DNA of 64,000 bases from Blastomonas ursincola (GTDB taxonomy: Bacteria > Pseudomonadota > Alphaproteobacteria > Sphingomonadales > Sphingomonadaceae), in assembly GCF_013607875.1 (NCBI RefSeq), contig NZ_VDES01000003.1, positions 75,866-139,865 on the forward strand, read 5' to 3'. Both the position numbers and the translations under genes were made by a program. The notes under the pieces were generated by a model, which did not search any database, was not told the origin of the DNA, and saw nothing but the letters and a program-made list of their open reading frames with translations. Every line of letters starts with the position of its first letter. The stretch's first letter is position 1. Positions 1-8,104 of the stretch are shown here, in pieces.

Positions 1-2
1 CC

Positions 3-719
3 ATGAGCCCGCTCAAGAAAATCCTGTTCTGTGTCGCGTTTGGCGTCCTGGTGACTTTGGTTGGTCTAGAGGCGATGGTGCATGCACTGCACGAGAATGT
101 CGATTGGCCGTTCTGGATCTTTGCCGTTGTATCGCCCGCCGCCGTTACGGCAACCATCAGTATCGTGCTGGTGCGACAGATCGAGGCCAATGGCCAGCTC
201 GCGGCGCAATTGCTCGACATGCAGACGGATCTGCTGATCCGGGCCGATCGGGATGCGCTGACCGGGGTGATCAATCGCGCAGCCTTTTATCGCGATGCTG
301 CTGCCTATTCCGATGAGGCTCCCGCCTGCGTGCTGCTGGCCGATATAGACCATTTCAAGGCGATCAACGACGAGCATGGCCATGCTGCCGGGGATGAGGC
401 GCTGAAGCTGGTGGCATCGACCCTGCAGGCGGCGCTGCGGCCCGACGATCTGCTGGGGCGCGTCGGCGGCGAGGAATTCGCGATGCTGCTGTGCGGCCTG
501 CCGTTCGGGCTGGGCATGACGATCGCCGAACGCGCTCGCGGTGCCATTGATGCGCTGGATTTCCGATCGCCCGAGGGGGAACCGATTGCGCTGTCGATCT
601 CGGTCGGGGTTGCGCCCTATCGTGCCGGCTGGTCGCTCGACAATGCGCTCGCGCAGGCCGACGCGGCGATGTACGGCGCGAAGCGTAGCGGTCGCAACCG
701 GGTGCATGCGGCGGCCTGA
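3..719 (+). CDS. Membrane-anchored GGDEF diguanylate cyclase
   Basis: The 238-residue product should make cyclic di-GMP from two GTP at the inner membrane. Two hydrophobic segments (about residues 7-28 and 36-57) are followed by a short linker and a GGDEF domain from about residue 80. The active-site motif is GGEEF at 155-159, and the metal-binding DIDHFKAIND stretch lies near 114-123. An RxxD sequence (R146, D149) sits five residues before GGEEF, the usual place of the inhibitory I-site, so product feedback is likely. The start lies only two bases inside the window, so a longer N-terminus or upstream partner cannot be excluded. Confidence 0.88.
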   Translation: MSPLKKILFCVAFGVLVTLVGLEAMVHALHENVDWPFWIFAVVSPAAVTATISIVLVRQIEANGQLAAQLLDMQTDLLIRADRDALTGVINRAAFYRDAAAYSDEAPACVLLADIDHFKAINDEHGHAAGDEALKLVASTLQAALRPDDLLGRVGGEEFAMLLCGLPFGLGMTIAERARGAIDALDFRSPEGEPIALSISVGVAPYRAGWSLDNALAQADAAMYGAKRSGRNRVHAAA

Positions 720-796
720 CATCCGGCACCGCCTGCAAGGTTGCAACCTCTTGATTGCGCTGCAATGTTGATCCCTCGAAACAAGAGGGGTTTGCC

Positions 797-1906
797 ATGA
801 AGATGAAGTTGCTGGGCGCGCTGATGGGCTGCGCCATGCTTGCGATGCCGGCGATTGCGCAGCCGGGACCGCCCCAGGCCGCGCCGGCGGTAGATTATGC
901 GGTCCAGCTGCAGCAGGGCGATGTCATCCTCAAGGATTTCCGCTTCGGCACCGGCGAGGTGCTGCCCGAATTGCGCATGCATTATGCGACGCTCGGCACG
1001 CCGAAGCGCGACGCGAAAGGCCGTGTCACCAATGCGGTCATGGTGCTGCATGGGACCGGCGGTACCGGGCTGCAGTTCCTGCAACCGCAATTCGCCCAGG
1101 AGCTGTTCGGGCCCGGCCAGCCGCTCGATATAACCAAATACTACATCATCCTGCCCGACAATATCGGCCATGGAAAGTCGTCCAAGCCCTCGGACGGGCT
1201 CAGGATGCGCTTTCCCGCCTATGATTATACCGACATGGTCCGGGCGCAGCGGCAGATGCTGGTCGAAGGGCTCAAGGTCGATCACCTACGCCTGATCATG
1301 GGCACCTCGATGGGCTGCATGCACGGCTTTGTCTGGGGCCAGGTCGATCCGGGCTTTGTCCAGGCGATGATGCCGATGGCGTGCCTGCCGATGCCGATTG
1401 CCGGGCATAACCGCATGTGGCGCAAGGCCTCGATCGAGGGCATCAAGTCCGACCCCGCCTGGCAGGGCGGCAATTACACCAGCCCGCCGGTCATGGGCCT
1501 GCGCGTCGCGGCCAGCCTGTTGCAAGTGGCGGGCTTCGCGCCGCTCTATCTGCAAAAGGCCTATGGCACGCGCGAGGCGGCGGATGCCTATATCACGCAG
1601 CGGATCGAGGCTTCCATGAAGGGCATCGACGCCAATGACATCATCTACCAGATCGAATCCTCCCGGAATTACGACCCTTTGAAGACGATCGAGAAGATGA
1701 CCATGCCGGTCACCTGGATCAACTCGTCGGACGATTTCATCAATCCCTGGGACTATGGCGTCGCCGAGGATTTCGGCAAGCGGCTGCCCGATGGCAAGTA
1801 TCTGCTGATCAAGGCGACCGACGACACGCGCGGGCACAGCACGCACACCTGGGCCAAGTTCTGGAAGGACGAACTGCTGGCGCTGCTCAAGCGCAGCGAG
1901 AAATAG
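797..1906 (+). CDS. Secreted alpha/beta-fold hydrolase, homoserine O-acetyltransferase-like
   Basis: A 369-residue protein with a clear signal peptide ending in an AIAQ-type cleavage site near residue 22, so it acts in the periplasm. The nucleophile elbow is GTSMG with Ser at about residue 171. A late Asp in SSDDFINP and a His in RGHSTHT complete a likely triad. The overall pattern resembles the MetX/homoserine-acetyltransferase branch of alpha/beta hydrolases, but the secretion signal argues against a biosynthetic role; the substrate is unknown. I chose the ATG at 797, rather than the in-frame start at 755, because an AAGAGGGG ribosome-binding site precedes it and the signal peptide then begins at residue 1. 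The gene is convergent with panB, ending 6 bases from it. Confidence 0.85.
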   Translation: MKMKLLGALMGCAMLAMPAIAQPGPPQAAPAVDYAVQLQQGDVILKDFRFGTGEVLPELRMHYATLGTPKRDAKGRVTNAVMVLHGTGGTGLQFLQPQFAQELFGPGQPLDITKYYIILPDNIGHGKSSKPSDGLRMRFPAYDYTDMVRAQRQMLVEGLKVDHLRLIMGTSMGCMHGFVWGQVDPGFVQAMMPMACLPMPIAGHNRMWRKASIEGIKSDPAWQGGNYTSPPVMGLRVAASLLQVAGFAPLYLQKAYGTREAADAYITQRIEASMKGIDANDIIYQIESSRNYDPLKTIEKMTMPVTWINSSDDFINPWDYGVAEDFGKRLPDGKYLLIKATDDTRGHSTHTWAKFWKDELLALLKRSEK

Positions 1907-1912
1907 CCGCGC

Positions 1913-2785
1913 TCAGTCCTTGGGCGCGTAGGTCTGGTCGGCGCTGGGGAAGCTCCGGTTGCTTACTTCCCCGGCATAGCTTTTCACGGCAGTCTCGATG
2001 ACCTCGGCAAGGTTCTCGTAGCGCTTGACGAAGCGCGCGGTGCGCTCGAACAGGCCGAGCATGTCCTCGGTGACCAGCACCTGGCCGTCGCAGCGCGCCG
2101 ATGCGCCGATGCCGATGACCACGGCGGAGACGGCCTCGGTCACCGCGATCGCGATCGGCTCGACCACGCCCTCGACGACGATGGCAAAGGCGCCTGCCTC
2201 GTCGAGCGCCTGTGCATCGGCGACGATCTTGTCGGCTTCACTGTCCGATCGGCCGCGCGCAGCATAGCTGCCCAGGATGTTGATCGCCTGCGGCGTGAGG
2301 CCGACATGGCCGACCACGGGAATGCCGCGTTCGGTGAGGAACTTGACCGTAGGCGCCATCGCCGCGCCGCCCTCGAGCTTCACCGCCGCTGCGCCAGTCT
2401 CCTTGAGCAGACGTGCGGCGCTGGCAAAGGCGATTTCGGGCGAGGCCTCATAGCTGCCGAACGGCATGTCGATCACGACGATGCTGTGATAGCTGCCGCG
2501 AACCACCGCCGCGCCATGCGCCGCCATCATCTCGAGCGTCACCGGCACCGTGCTCGGCAGGCCGTAGATCACCTGGCCGAGCGAATCGCCGACCAGCAGC
2601 ATGTCGCAATGCGGATCGAGCAGCTGCGCCATGCGCGCGGTATAGGCGGTCAGCATCACCACCGGCTGCTCGGTGACGCCCGCCTTCTTGCGCCGCTGGA
2701 TCGCGGGCACGGTCAGGCGCTTCATCGGCGCAGGGGTGGGATTGGCGCGGCTGGTCGACGTGTCGAGCGTGTAGGTGGTGGACAT
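1913..2785 (-). CDS. panB: 3-methyl-2-oxobutanoate hydroxymethyltransferase (PanB)
   Basis: This cytoplasmic enzyme transfers a hydroxymethyl group from 5,10-methylene-tetrahydrofolate to 2-oxoisovalerate, the first step of pantoate and CoA synthesis. The 290-residue product shows the metal-binding DSLG (67-70), KLEGG (136-140) and GHVGLTPQ (159-166) motifs typical of PanB. The reading frame stays open upstream to 2932, but the conserved part starts soon after the ATG at 2785 and the extension has no family features. The N-terminal 20 residues, rich in Ser/Thr/Pro, are a little longer than usual. No panC lies next to it. It is divergent from the EEP-family gene. Confidence 0.95.
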   Translation of the reverse strand: MSTTYTLDTSTSRANPTPAPMKRLTVPAIQRRKKAGVTEQPVVMLTAYTARMAQLLDPHCDMLLVGDSLGQVIYGLPSTVPVTLEMMAAHGAAVVRGSYHSIVVIDMPFGSYEASPEIAFASAARLLKETGAAAVKLEGGAAMAPTVKFLTERGIPVVGHVGLTPQAINILGSYAARGRSDSEADKIVADAQALDEAGAFAIVVEGVVEPIAIAVTEAVSAVVIGIGASARCDGQVLVTEDMLGLFERTARFVKRYENLAEVIETAVKSYAGEVSNRSFPSADQTYAPKD

Positions 2786-2907
2786 GGACGCCGGTGTAGC
2801 GGCGGCGGGGGCAGGGTGCAAACCTAACCTATGTGCAACGCTTGCTTGCCTTGTGCGTCCGACACGGCGACAAGGCGTTGTTTCTTCTGGCTCGGGTGAT
2901 TTCAGGC

Positions 2908-4002
2908 ATGCTGCGAATCCTGGTTTTCGCACTGGCGGCGCTTGCCGCTACCGGCACGGCGCTCAGTCTGCTGACCAGCTATCGCTGGTATATCCGCATG
3001 TGGGATTTCCCGCGTCTGGGGCTGATGGTGCTCGCGCTGATCGCCCTGGTGCTGGCGATCCCCATCCTGTCCGGCTGGGCGCGCGCCATTGTCGTGGCGG
3101 CGATGCTGCTCGTGGTCGGCTGGCAGGGCTTTCGCATCTATCCCTATACCCCGCTTGCGAAAACCGAAGTGGCGCAGGCGGTGATCAACAAGGAGAACTG
3201 CATCTCCGCCTTCTCGTTCAACGTGCTGCAGACCAATCGCGACTATCAGCGCACGATCGACCTGATCGACCGCGAGGACCCCGACATCTTGCTGCTGCTC
3301 GAAACCGACGAGGGCTGGGAAAAGGCTTTGAAACCGGTGATCGACCGCTATCCGCACCGGCAATCGGCCCCACTGCCGAACCTTTACGGCCTGATCTTCC
3401 TGTCGCGGCTGCCGGTCGAGGATGCCGAGATCACCTGGCTGATCGATACCGAGACGCCCTCGGTCTTTGCGACCATCTCGACCGGGGCAGGGGCGAAATT
3501 CCGCTATATCGGCCTGCACCCGCGTCCGCCCCAGCCCGGCGAGGATACCGCCAAGCGCGACGCCGAGATCGCGATTGCCGCGCGCCATGCCAAGCTCACC
3601 GATCTGCCGGTGCTCGCCATGGGCGATTTCAACGATGTCGCCTGGTCGCGCACCTCACAGATGTTCAAGCGGATCGGCGGCTATCTCGATCCGCGCATCG
3701 GGCGCGGGCTCTATGCGACCTTCCCCGCGAACCTGCCCGGCCTGCGCTGGCCGCTCGACCATCTGTTCATGTCGCCCGATTTCACGCTGGTGCAGATGAA
3801 GGTGCTGGAAAATGTCGGGTCGGACCATCTCCCCGTCGCGGCCACGGTGTGCCTCGCGCCGCGCGCGGCCAAGGTGCTCAACGACGAGCCCGAAAAGCCC
3901 GATGCCGCCGATCGCAAGGACATGATCCTATCGATCCGCGACGGCAAGAAGGCGGCGATCGAGGAGGGCACGGCGTCGGGCGAGAAGGCGCCGAAACCCT
4001 GA
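2908..4002 (+). CDS. Endonuclease/exonuclease/phosphatase family membrane protein
   Basis: A 364-residue protein with three N-terminal hydrophobic segments (about 2-22, 36-54, 58-72) and a C-terminal EEP domain. Catalytic signatures visible are Asn105 in FSFNVLQ, Glu132 in [12 protein letters not shown] around 239-243 and SDHLPV with D306/H307. This arrangement is typical of alphaproteobacterial membrane-attached EEP proteins whose substrate (nucleic acid or phospholipid-like phosphodiester) is not known. The frame can start at a GTG at 2833, adding 25 residues; neither start has a strong ribosome-binding site, so the start is uncertain. It is convergent with the glycerophosphodiesterase gene, which begins on the next base. 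Confidence 0.8.
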   Translation: MLRILVFALAALAATGTALSLLTSYRWYIRMWDFPRLGLMVLALIALVLAIPILSGWARAIVVAAMLLVVGWQGFRIYPYTPLAKTEVAQAVINKENCISAFSFNVLQTNRDYQRTIDLIDREDPDILLLLETDEGWEKALKPVIDRYPHRQSAPLPNLYGLIFLSRLPVEDAEITWLIDTETPSVFATISTGAGAKFRYIGLHPRPPQPGEDTAKRDAEIAIAARHAKLTDLPVLAMGDFNDVAWSRTSQMFKRIGGYLDPRIGRGLYATFPANLPGLRWPLDHLFMSPDFTLVQMKVLENVGSDHLPVAATVCLAPRAAKVLNDEPEKPDAADRKDMILSIRDGKKAAIEEGTASGEKAPKP

Positions 4003-5016
4003 TCAGCGTTTCGCGGCGACCGCCTCGGCGACATTGTCGGAGAACAGCCCGTCGATGCCCGTGGCGAGGAACGCCCTGATCTCCGCGCCGACATTACCGA
4101 CCGCGACCGGGTTCTCGCCAGCCTTGAACTCGGCGGGCAGGAAATAATTCTCGCGGCGGAAGGTCCAGACATGCACCTTCAGCCCGGCGGCGTGCGCATC
4201 TTTGACGATGCGCGTCGGCGCGGCCAGCTTTCCGTCGGCGGTACGCGGAATGACCATCGCCTTTTCGAGGCCCACGCCATCGGCATAAAGCGCGATCTCG
4301 GCCAGGCCCTCGGGCGTGCTCATCGCGGCATAGGTGACGCCTGAGCGATCCGGCGGACCGGCCACGCTCGCCATCAGCTGGATCAGCGGCAGCGCGGTCA
4401 TGCCGTTCAGGCGCTTGAGATTGTCGACCTCGAAGCTCTGGATGAACACGGGATCGTCCGCGCCGTCATAACCTGCCTTGGCGAGCGTCGCGACCAGCCG
4501 CTCCTCGAGCGGCAGGCCGAGCGCACGGAAATGGCTCGGATGCTTGGTTTCGGGGTAGAGGCCGATGCGCCGCCCGGTCTCCTGTTCGCGCCGCTTCACC
4601 AGCGCGATGATCTCTTCGAGCGTCGGCACGTCCCATCGGCCGTCATAGGCGGTGTTGGCCGGGCGGAGCTGCGGCAGGCGTTCCTTCGCGCGCAGCGTCT
4701 TCAATTCGGCGAGCGTGAAATCCTCGGTGAACCAGCCGGTAAGGCTCTGGCCGTCGATGGTCTTGGTCGTCTTGCGGTCGGCAAATTCGGGGTGCGCGGC
4801 GACATCCGTGGTTTCGGAAATCTCGTTCTCGTGCCGCGCGACCAGCACGCCATCCTTCGTGCTGACCAGATCGGGCTCGATGAAATCCGCGCCCTGGTCG
4901 ATCGCGCGTTCATACGATCCCAGCGTATGCTCGGGCCGCTCGCCGCTCGCGCCGCGATGCGCGATGATGATCGGTCCGTTCGCAGCCATCGCGAGCGCCA
5001 GTGCCGCCAGGATCAC
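4003..5016 (-). CDS. Glycerophosphodiester phosphodiesterase, GlpQ-like
   Basis: This enzyme hydrolyses glycerophosphodiesters to glycerol-3-phosphate and an alcohol. The 337-residue product has a short hydrophobic N-terminus that may be a signal peptide. Catalytic residues of the GDPD family are in place: H20 and R21 in AHRGASGERPEHT, E47 and D49 in FIEPDL, and H62 in ARHE. The length suits the periplasmic GlpQ type rather than the short cytosolic type. The start is a GTG that overlaps the stop of the upstream DUF427 gene by four bases (GTGA), which implies translational coupling. Confidence 0.9.
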   Translation of the reverse strand: MILAALALAMAANGPIIIAHRGASGERPEHTLGSYERAIDQGADFIEPDLVSTKDGVLVARHENEISETTDVAAHPEFADRKTTKTIDGQSLTGWFTEDFTLAELKTLRAKERLPQLRPANTAYDGRWDVPTLEEIIALVKRREQETGRRIGLYPETKHPSHFRALGLPLEERLVATLAKAGYDGADDPVFIQSFEVDNLKRLNGMTALPLIQLMASVAGPPDRSGVTYAAMSTPEGLAEIALYADGVGLEKAMVIPRTADGKLAAPTRIVKDAHAAGLKVHVWTFRRENYFLPAEFKAGENPVAVGNVGAEIRAFLATGIDGLFSDNVAEAVAAKR

Positions 5017-5297
5017 GCGATGACCTCGACACCCTTCCAGAAGGCGAGCCGGTCGCGGATTTCCTTCGCCGCATCCTTGGGCTCGGGATAATACCAGACC
5101 GCGTCGGTGTTGGTCTTGCCGTCGACCTCAAGCGAATAATAGCTCGCCACGCCCTTCCACGGGCAGAAGCTGGTGGTATCGCTGGGCGTCAGCAGATCAG
5201 CGCGCACATGCGCACGAGGGAAATAATGGTTGCGCTCGACGACGACGGTATCGTCGCTCTCGGCGATGACGGTGCCGTTCCAGATGGCCTTGGGCAT
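5013..5297 (-). CDS. DUF427 domain protein
   Basis: A 94-residue cytosolic protein of the DUF427 family. The family signature is visible as ERNHYFP near residues 21-27, FCPWKGVASYY near 44-54 and a C-terminal WYYPEP. The biochemical role of the family is not established. It overlaps the glycerophosphodiesterase gene by four bases, so the two are almost certainly co-translated. About 30 bases upstream of its start begins a double-hairpin repeat (5328-5408), so its promoter probably lies within or just inside that element. Confidence 0.85.
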   Translation of the reverse strand: MPKAIWNGTVIAESDDTVVVERNHYFPRAHVRADLLTPSDTTSFCPWKGVASYYSLEVDGKTNTDAVWYYPEPKDAAKEIRDRLAFWKGVEVIA

Positions 5298-5327
5298 TTT
5301 CGGGTCTCCTTGGCTCGCGATAGTCTC

Positions 5328-5408
5328 GTCACCCCCGCGATGGCGGGGGTCCCGCTTTTGCGCCGGGATCAGCGATCATAGCGGAATTCCCGCGTTCGCG
5401 GGAATGAC
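5328..5408. repeat. Double-hairpin palindromic repeat, copy 1
   Basis: An 81-base element with two hairpins: CCCCCGC/GCGGGGG with a GATG loop (5332-5349), and ATTCCCGCG/CGCGGGAAT (5386-5405). The outer ends are GTCAC and GAATGAC. The reverse complement of a second element at 58592-58671 aligns closely at both hairpins and both ends. This is the structure of a REP/BIME-type non-autonomous mobile palindrome. It lies between the start of the DUF427 gene and the end of the ArsC-like gene. Confidence 0.8.
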
Positions 5409-5464
5409 GATGATCTATCGACAGGCCCTATACGCCCAAGCTGACAGGCATGTGACAGCCCGGC

Positions 5465-5815
5465 TCAGCCCAGCGCCGCCGCCCAGTCCTCGGGCTTGAA
5501 GCCGACCAGCACGCCGCCGGGATATTCCAGCACCGGGCGCTTGATGAGCGAAGGCTGCTCCACCATCAGCGCTATGGCCTTGGCCCGGTCGATCCCCGCC
5601 TTGTCGCTGTCGGGCAGCTTGCGGAAGGTGGTCCCCGCCTTGTTGAGCAGCACCTCCCAACCGACCGCATCGGCCCAGGCACCCAGCTTCTCCGCGCTGA
5701 TCCCGGCCTTCTTGTAGTCATGGAAGTCATGGGCGATGCCCTGACCCTCTAGCCAGGTCCGCGCCTTCTTCATCGTGTCGCAATTGGGTATGCCGTGGAT
5801 GGTGATCGCGGTCAT
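5465..5815 (-). CDS. ArsC/Spx-family reductase (YffB-like)
   Basis: A 116-residue thioredoxin-fold protein of the ArsC/Spx family. A single N-terminal Cys12 in GIPNCDTMKKA and the late basic-proline segment IKRPVLE match the YffB-like subgroup, which is thought to act as a glutathione-dependent thiol reductase rather than a true arsenate reductase. No ars genes are nearby, which supports that reading. I chose the ATG at 5815 because AGAGG stands at good spacing before it; the frame extends nine codons further to 5842. Confidence 0.85.
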   Translation of the reverse strand: MTAITIHGIPNCDTMKKARTWLEGQGIAHDFHDYKKAGISAEKLGAWADAVGWEVLLNKAGTTFRKLPDSDKAGIDRAKAIALMVEQPSLIKRPVLEYPGGVLVGFKPEDWAAALG

Positions 5816-5953
5816 GGATTCCTCTGGTGTTGTTTCGCTCATGCAGAATGCGATTCCTTCGCATTGTGTGGTGACTTGCGATGACAGCTTTTCATTTCAT
5901 CGTCAAAAAAGCGATCCTTGCGCAACCGACCCCAAAGCGGAGATCAACTTTGT

Positions 5954-6367
5954 ATGCACGAATTACCGTGCTACATTTTCATGATGTGGACGCTCCGTGT
6001 TATGAATTTGTTGCTTGCCGCCTATCTCGGAGGCTTGGCCGCCAGCTACCTTATCCTGTTGGCAACTCCCAATGCCATCGCCTCGCCAACTCTTATCGTC
6101 TACCCGTTTCAGTTCGCAGCCGGCATTCTTTTGTTTACCCTACCGGGTGCACTCTGGGTTGCCGCGATTTTTCGTATGGCCAAAAATAAATGGTCGGTAG
6201 CGCGATCCTACTGCCTCGCGATTTTTTGTGGAGCTTTGATGGGAGGAACCGTTCTCTTGTTTCTTTCTCCGTCTTCGATGTCAGTTTTTGCCGTTGGAGC
6301 GTTTTTTGGCTTTATCACAGCATCCGTGTGGGCCAGCCTCAATCGTTACGTCTTGCGGGCCTTCTAA
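5954..6367 (+). CDS. Small hydrophobic protein of unknown function
   Basis: I do not recognise this 137-residue protein. It has about four hydrophobic segments: MNLLLAAYLGGLAAS onward, then LIVYPFQFAAGILLF, SYCLAIFCGALMGG and VFAVGAFFGFITASVW. A small inner-membrane protein is therefore likely. The surrounding DNA (about 5850-6420) is visibly richer in A and T and uses AT-ending codons more than its neighbours, as expected for recently acquired DNA. Start choice is weak: the ATG at 5954 has GGAG eleven bases upstream, and 5984 or 6002 are also possible. Confidence 0.5.
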   Translation: MHELPCYIFMMWTLRVMNLLLAAYLGGLAASYLILLATPNAIASPTLIVYPFQFAAGILLFTLPGALWVAAIFRMAKNKWSVARSYCLAIFCGALMGGTVLLFLSPSSMSVFAVGAFFGFITASVWASLNRYVLRAF

Positions 6368-6497
6368 AGTCTCCAAACCACCCAATTTCGGTCTTTGGAC
6401 GATCCTATCCCCGAAGCTGAAAGCGGTCGTAAAGACGCGCGCCTACTTCTAGAACGCCCCACATCCGTGTAACCAGCGACCGCCCCCGCGCCGCCGT

Positions 6498-8015
6498 TCA
6501 CCGCCGCCCGATAAACGCGCGAATGTCGCGCGACAATTTGCTGAGGTCGGTCTCGTTCACGTACATCATGTGCCCCGCGTCATAGCGGGTATATTCGATG
6601 CGGTCGGTGGGGATGCCGGTGCGGGTGAGCGAATATTCCGCGCCGAAGAACGGGGTGGCGAAATCATACCAGCCCTGGGCGACGAGCACGCGTAGGCCGC
6701 TGTTCTCGCGCAGGGCGCGGCCGATATAGGGCGCGACATTCTTGTAATAGCGCGATTCGCCGCCATTGCCGGGCAGGTCCCAGTCCCAGTCGCGCACGCC
6801 GCCGATGGTGACATATTGCCGCTCGGGGCTGAACTTCAGCTCCTGCCGCACATAGGCGTTGAGCGCGGCGGTATAGCTGCCGTCGATGCCGTAGAAGCTG
6901 GGATCGTTGTCGGGCTCTTCGCCGGCATTGTCGTAATCCTTGCCGGTATAGCGCGCGTCGAGCCGCCCGACGACGAGGCCGCGATCGCGCAGCAACTCCT
7001 TGTAGAAGCGGCCCGGCGTCACGCGCAGATCGGCATTTTCCAGATATTGCTCGGACAGCCCGGTGTAGCGCGCGAGCTTGGCGCGGATGCGGGCGCGTTC
7101 CTCGCCGACCAGCGCGCTGCCCTTCATCAGCGCGGGCAGATATTCGTTGGTGGCAAAGGCGCGCGCCTCCTGTGCCAGCGCATCGGGGCCGGGGCCCGAG
7201 GCGGCGGGGGTGGTCTTGCCGTGATAGAGCGCGGTCACCGCCATGCTCGGCACCATCAGCACATAGGGCATCTCGTTGCCAGGAACCTCGGCCTGCGCGC
7301 CGAAATCGAGGATGGTCGAAATCAGCAACAGGCCGTTCAATGCGACGTCGTTATATGTGCCCTCCAGCTCGTTCGCGACGGCAGCGGTGCGGGTGGTGCC
7401 ATAGCTTTCCCCGCCCAGGAACTTGGGCGCGTTCCAGCGGCCATTGTCGCTGAGCCACTGGCGGATGAACTGCGCGACCGACTTGGCGTCCTTGGTGACG
7501 CCCCAGAATTCCTTGGGATCGGTATCGCCGAGCGCGGTCGAAAAGCCGGTGCCGACCGGATCGATGAACACGATATCAGTCACGTCGAGCAGGCTGTCGG
7601 GATTGTCGATCAGCCGATAGGGCGGCGCGCCATCGTCGCGGCCATCGCTGGGGATGGCGACGCGCTTGGGACCGAACGCGCCCATGTGCAGCCAGAGCGA
7701 GCCCGAGCCCGGTCCGCCGTTGAACAGGAAGGTCACCGGGCGGTTGGGTTCGGGCGCGTCCTTGACATAGCTGACCGAGAAGATGCGCGCTTTCGGGTTG
7801 CCCTTGTCGTCCTTGAGGAACGTGTCGCTGGCGGTCGCGGTATAGGCGACGCGCTGCCCGCCGAATGTGCCGCTGTGCTTCGTGACCGACACCATCGGTT
7901 CGACCTTGGCGGGAGCGGCCTTTTCCGGCGCCTTGCCGCCATCCTGCGCGGCGAGCGGCACGGGCGAAAGACAAAGGCACAGGGCCAGGGCGGACGAAGC
8001 AAAGCGGTTCAGCAT
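6498..8015 (-). CDS. Secreted S10-family serine carboxypeptidase-like protein
   Basis: A 505-residue protein with a signal peptide (cleavage near PLAAQ, about residue 24). The alpha/beta-hydrolase carboxypeptidase signature is clear: FNGGPGSGS forms the oxyanion region, Ser204 lies in GGESYGT, an Asp lies in GWYDFATPF and the final His is in YDAGHMMYV. It probably removes C-terminal residues from peptides in the periplasm and fits with the other peptidases in the window. The 90-base gap to the proline-rich gene downstream shows no obvious terminator. Confidence 0.92.
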   Translation of the reverse strand: MLNRFASSALALCLCLSPVPLAAQDGGKAPEKAAPAKVEPMVSVTKHSGTFGGQRVAYTATASDTFLKDDKGNPKARIFSVSYVKDAPEPNRPVTFLFNGGPGSGSLWLHMGAFGPKRVAIPSDGRDDGAPPYRLIDNPDSLLDVTDIVFIDPVGTGFSTALGDTDPKEFWGVTKDAKSVAQFIRQWLSDNGRWNAPKFLGGESYGTTRTAAVANELEGTYNDVALNGLLLISTILDFGAQAEVPGNEMPYVLMVPSMAVTALYHGKTTPAASGPGPDALAQEARAFATNEYLPALMKGSALVGEERARIRAKLARYTGLSEQYLENADLRVTPGRFYKELLRDRGLVVGRLDARYTGKDYDNAGEEPDNDPSFYGIDGSYTAALNAYVRQELKFSPERQYVTIGGVRDWDWDLPGNGGESRYYKNVAPYIGRALRENSGLRVLVAQGWYDFATPFFGAEYSLTRTGIPTDRIEYTRYDAGHMMYVNETDLSKLSRDIRAFIGRR

Positions 8016-8104
8016 ATGGGGGACCCTCTCAGCGCGGAATCGTTGTTCCGTATACAGTTACGCTGATTGGCATGATCGCCCCATGCTTGGCAAGCAGTGC
8101 CGCG

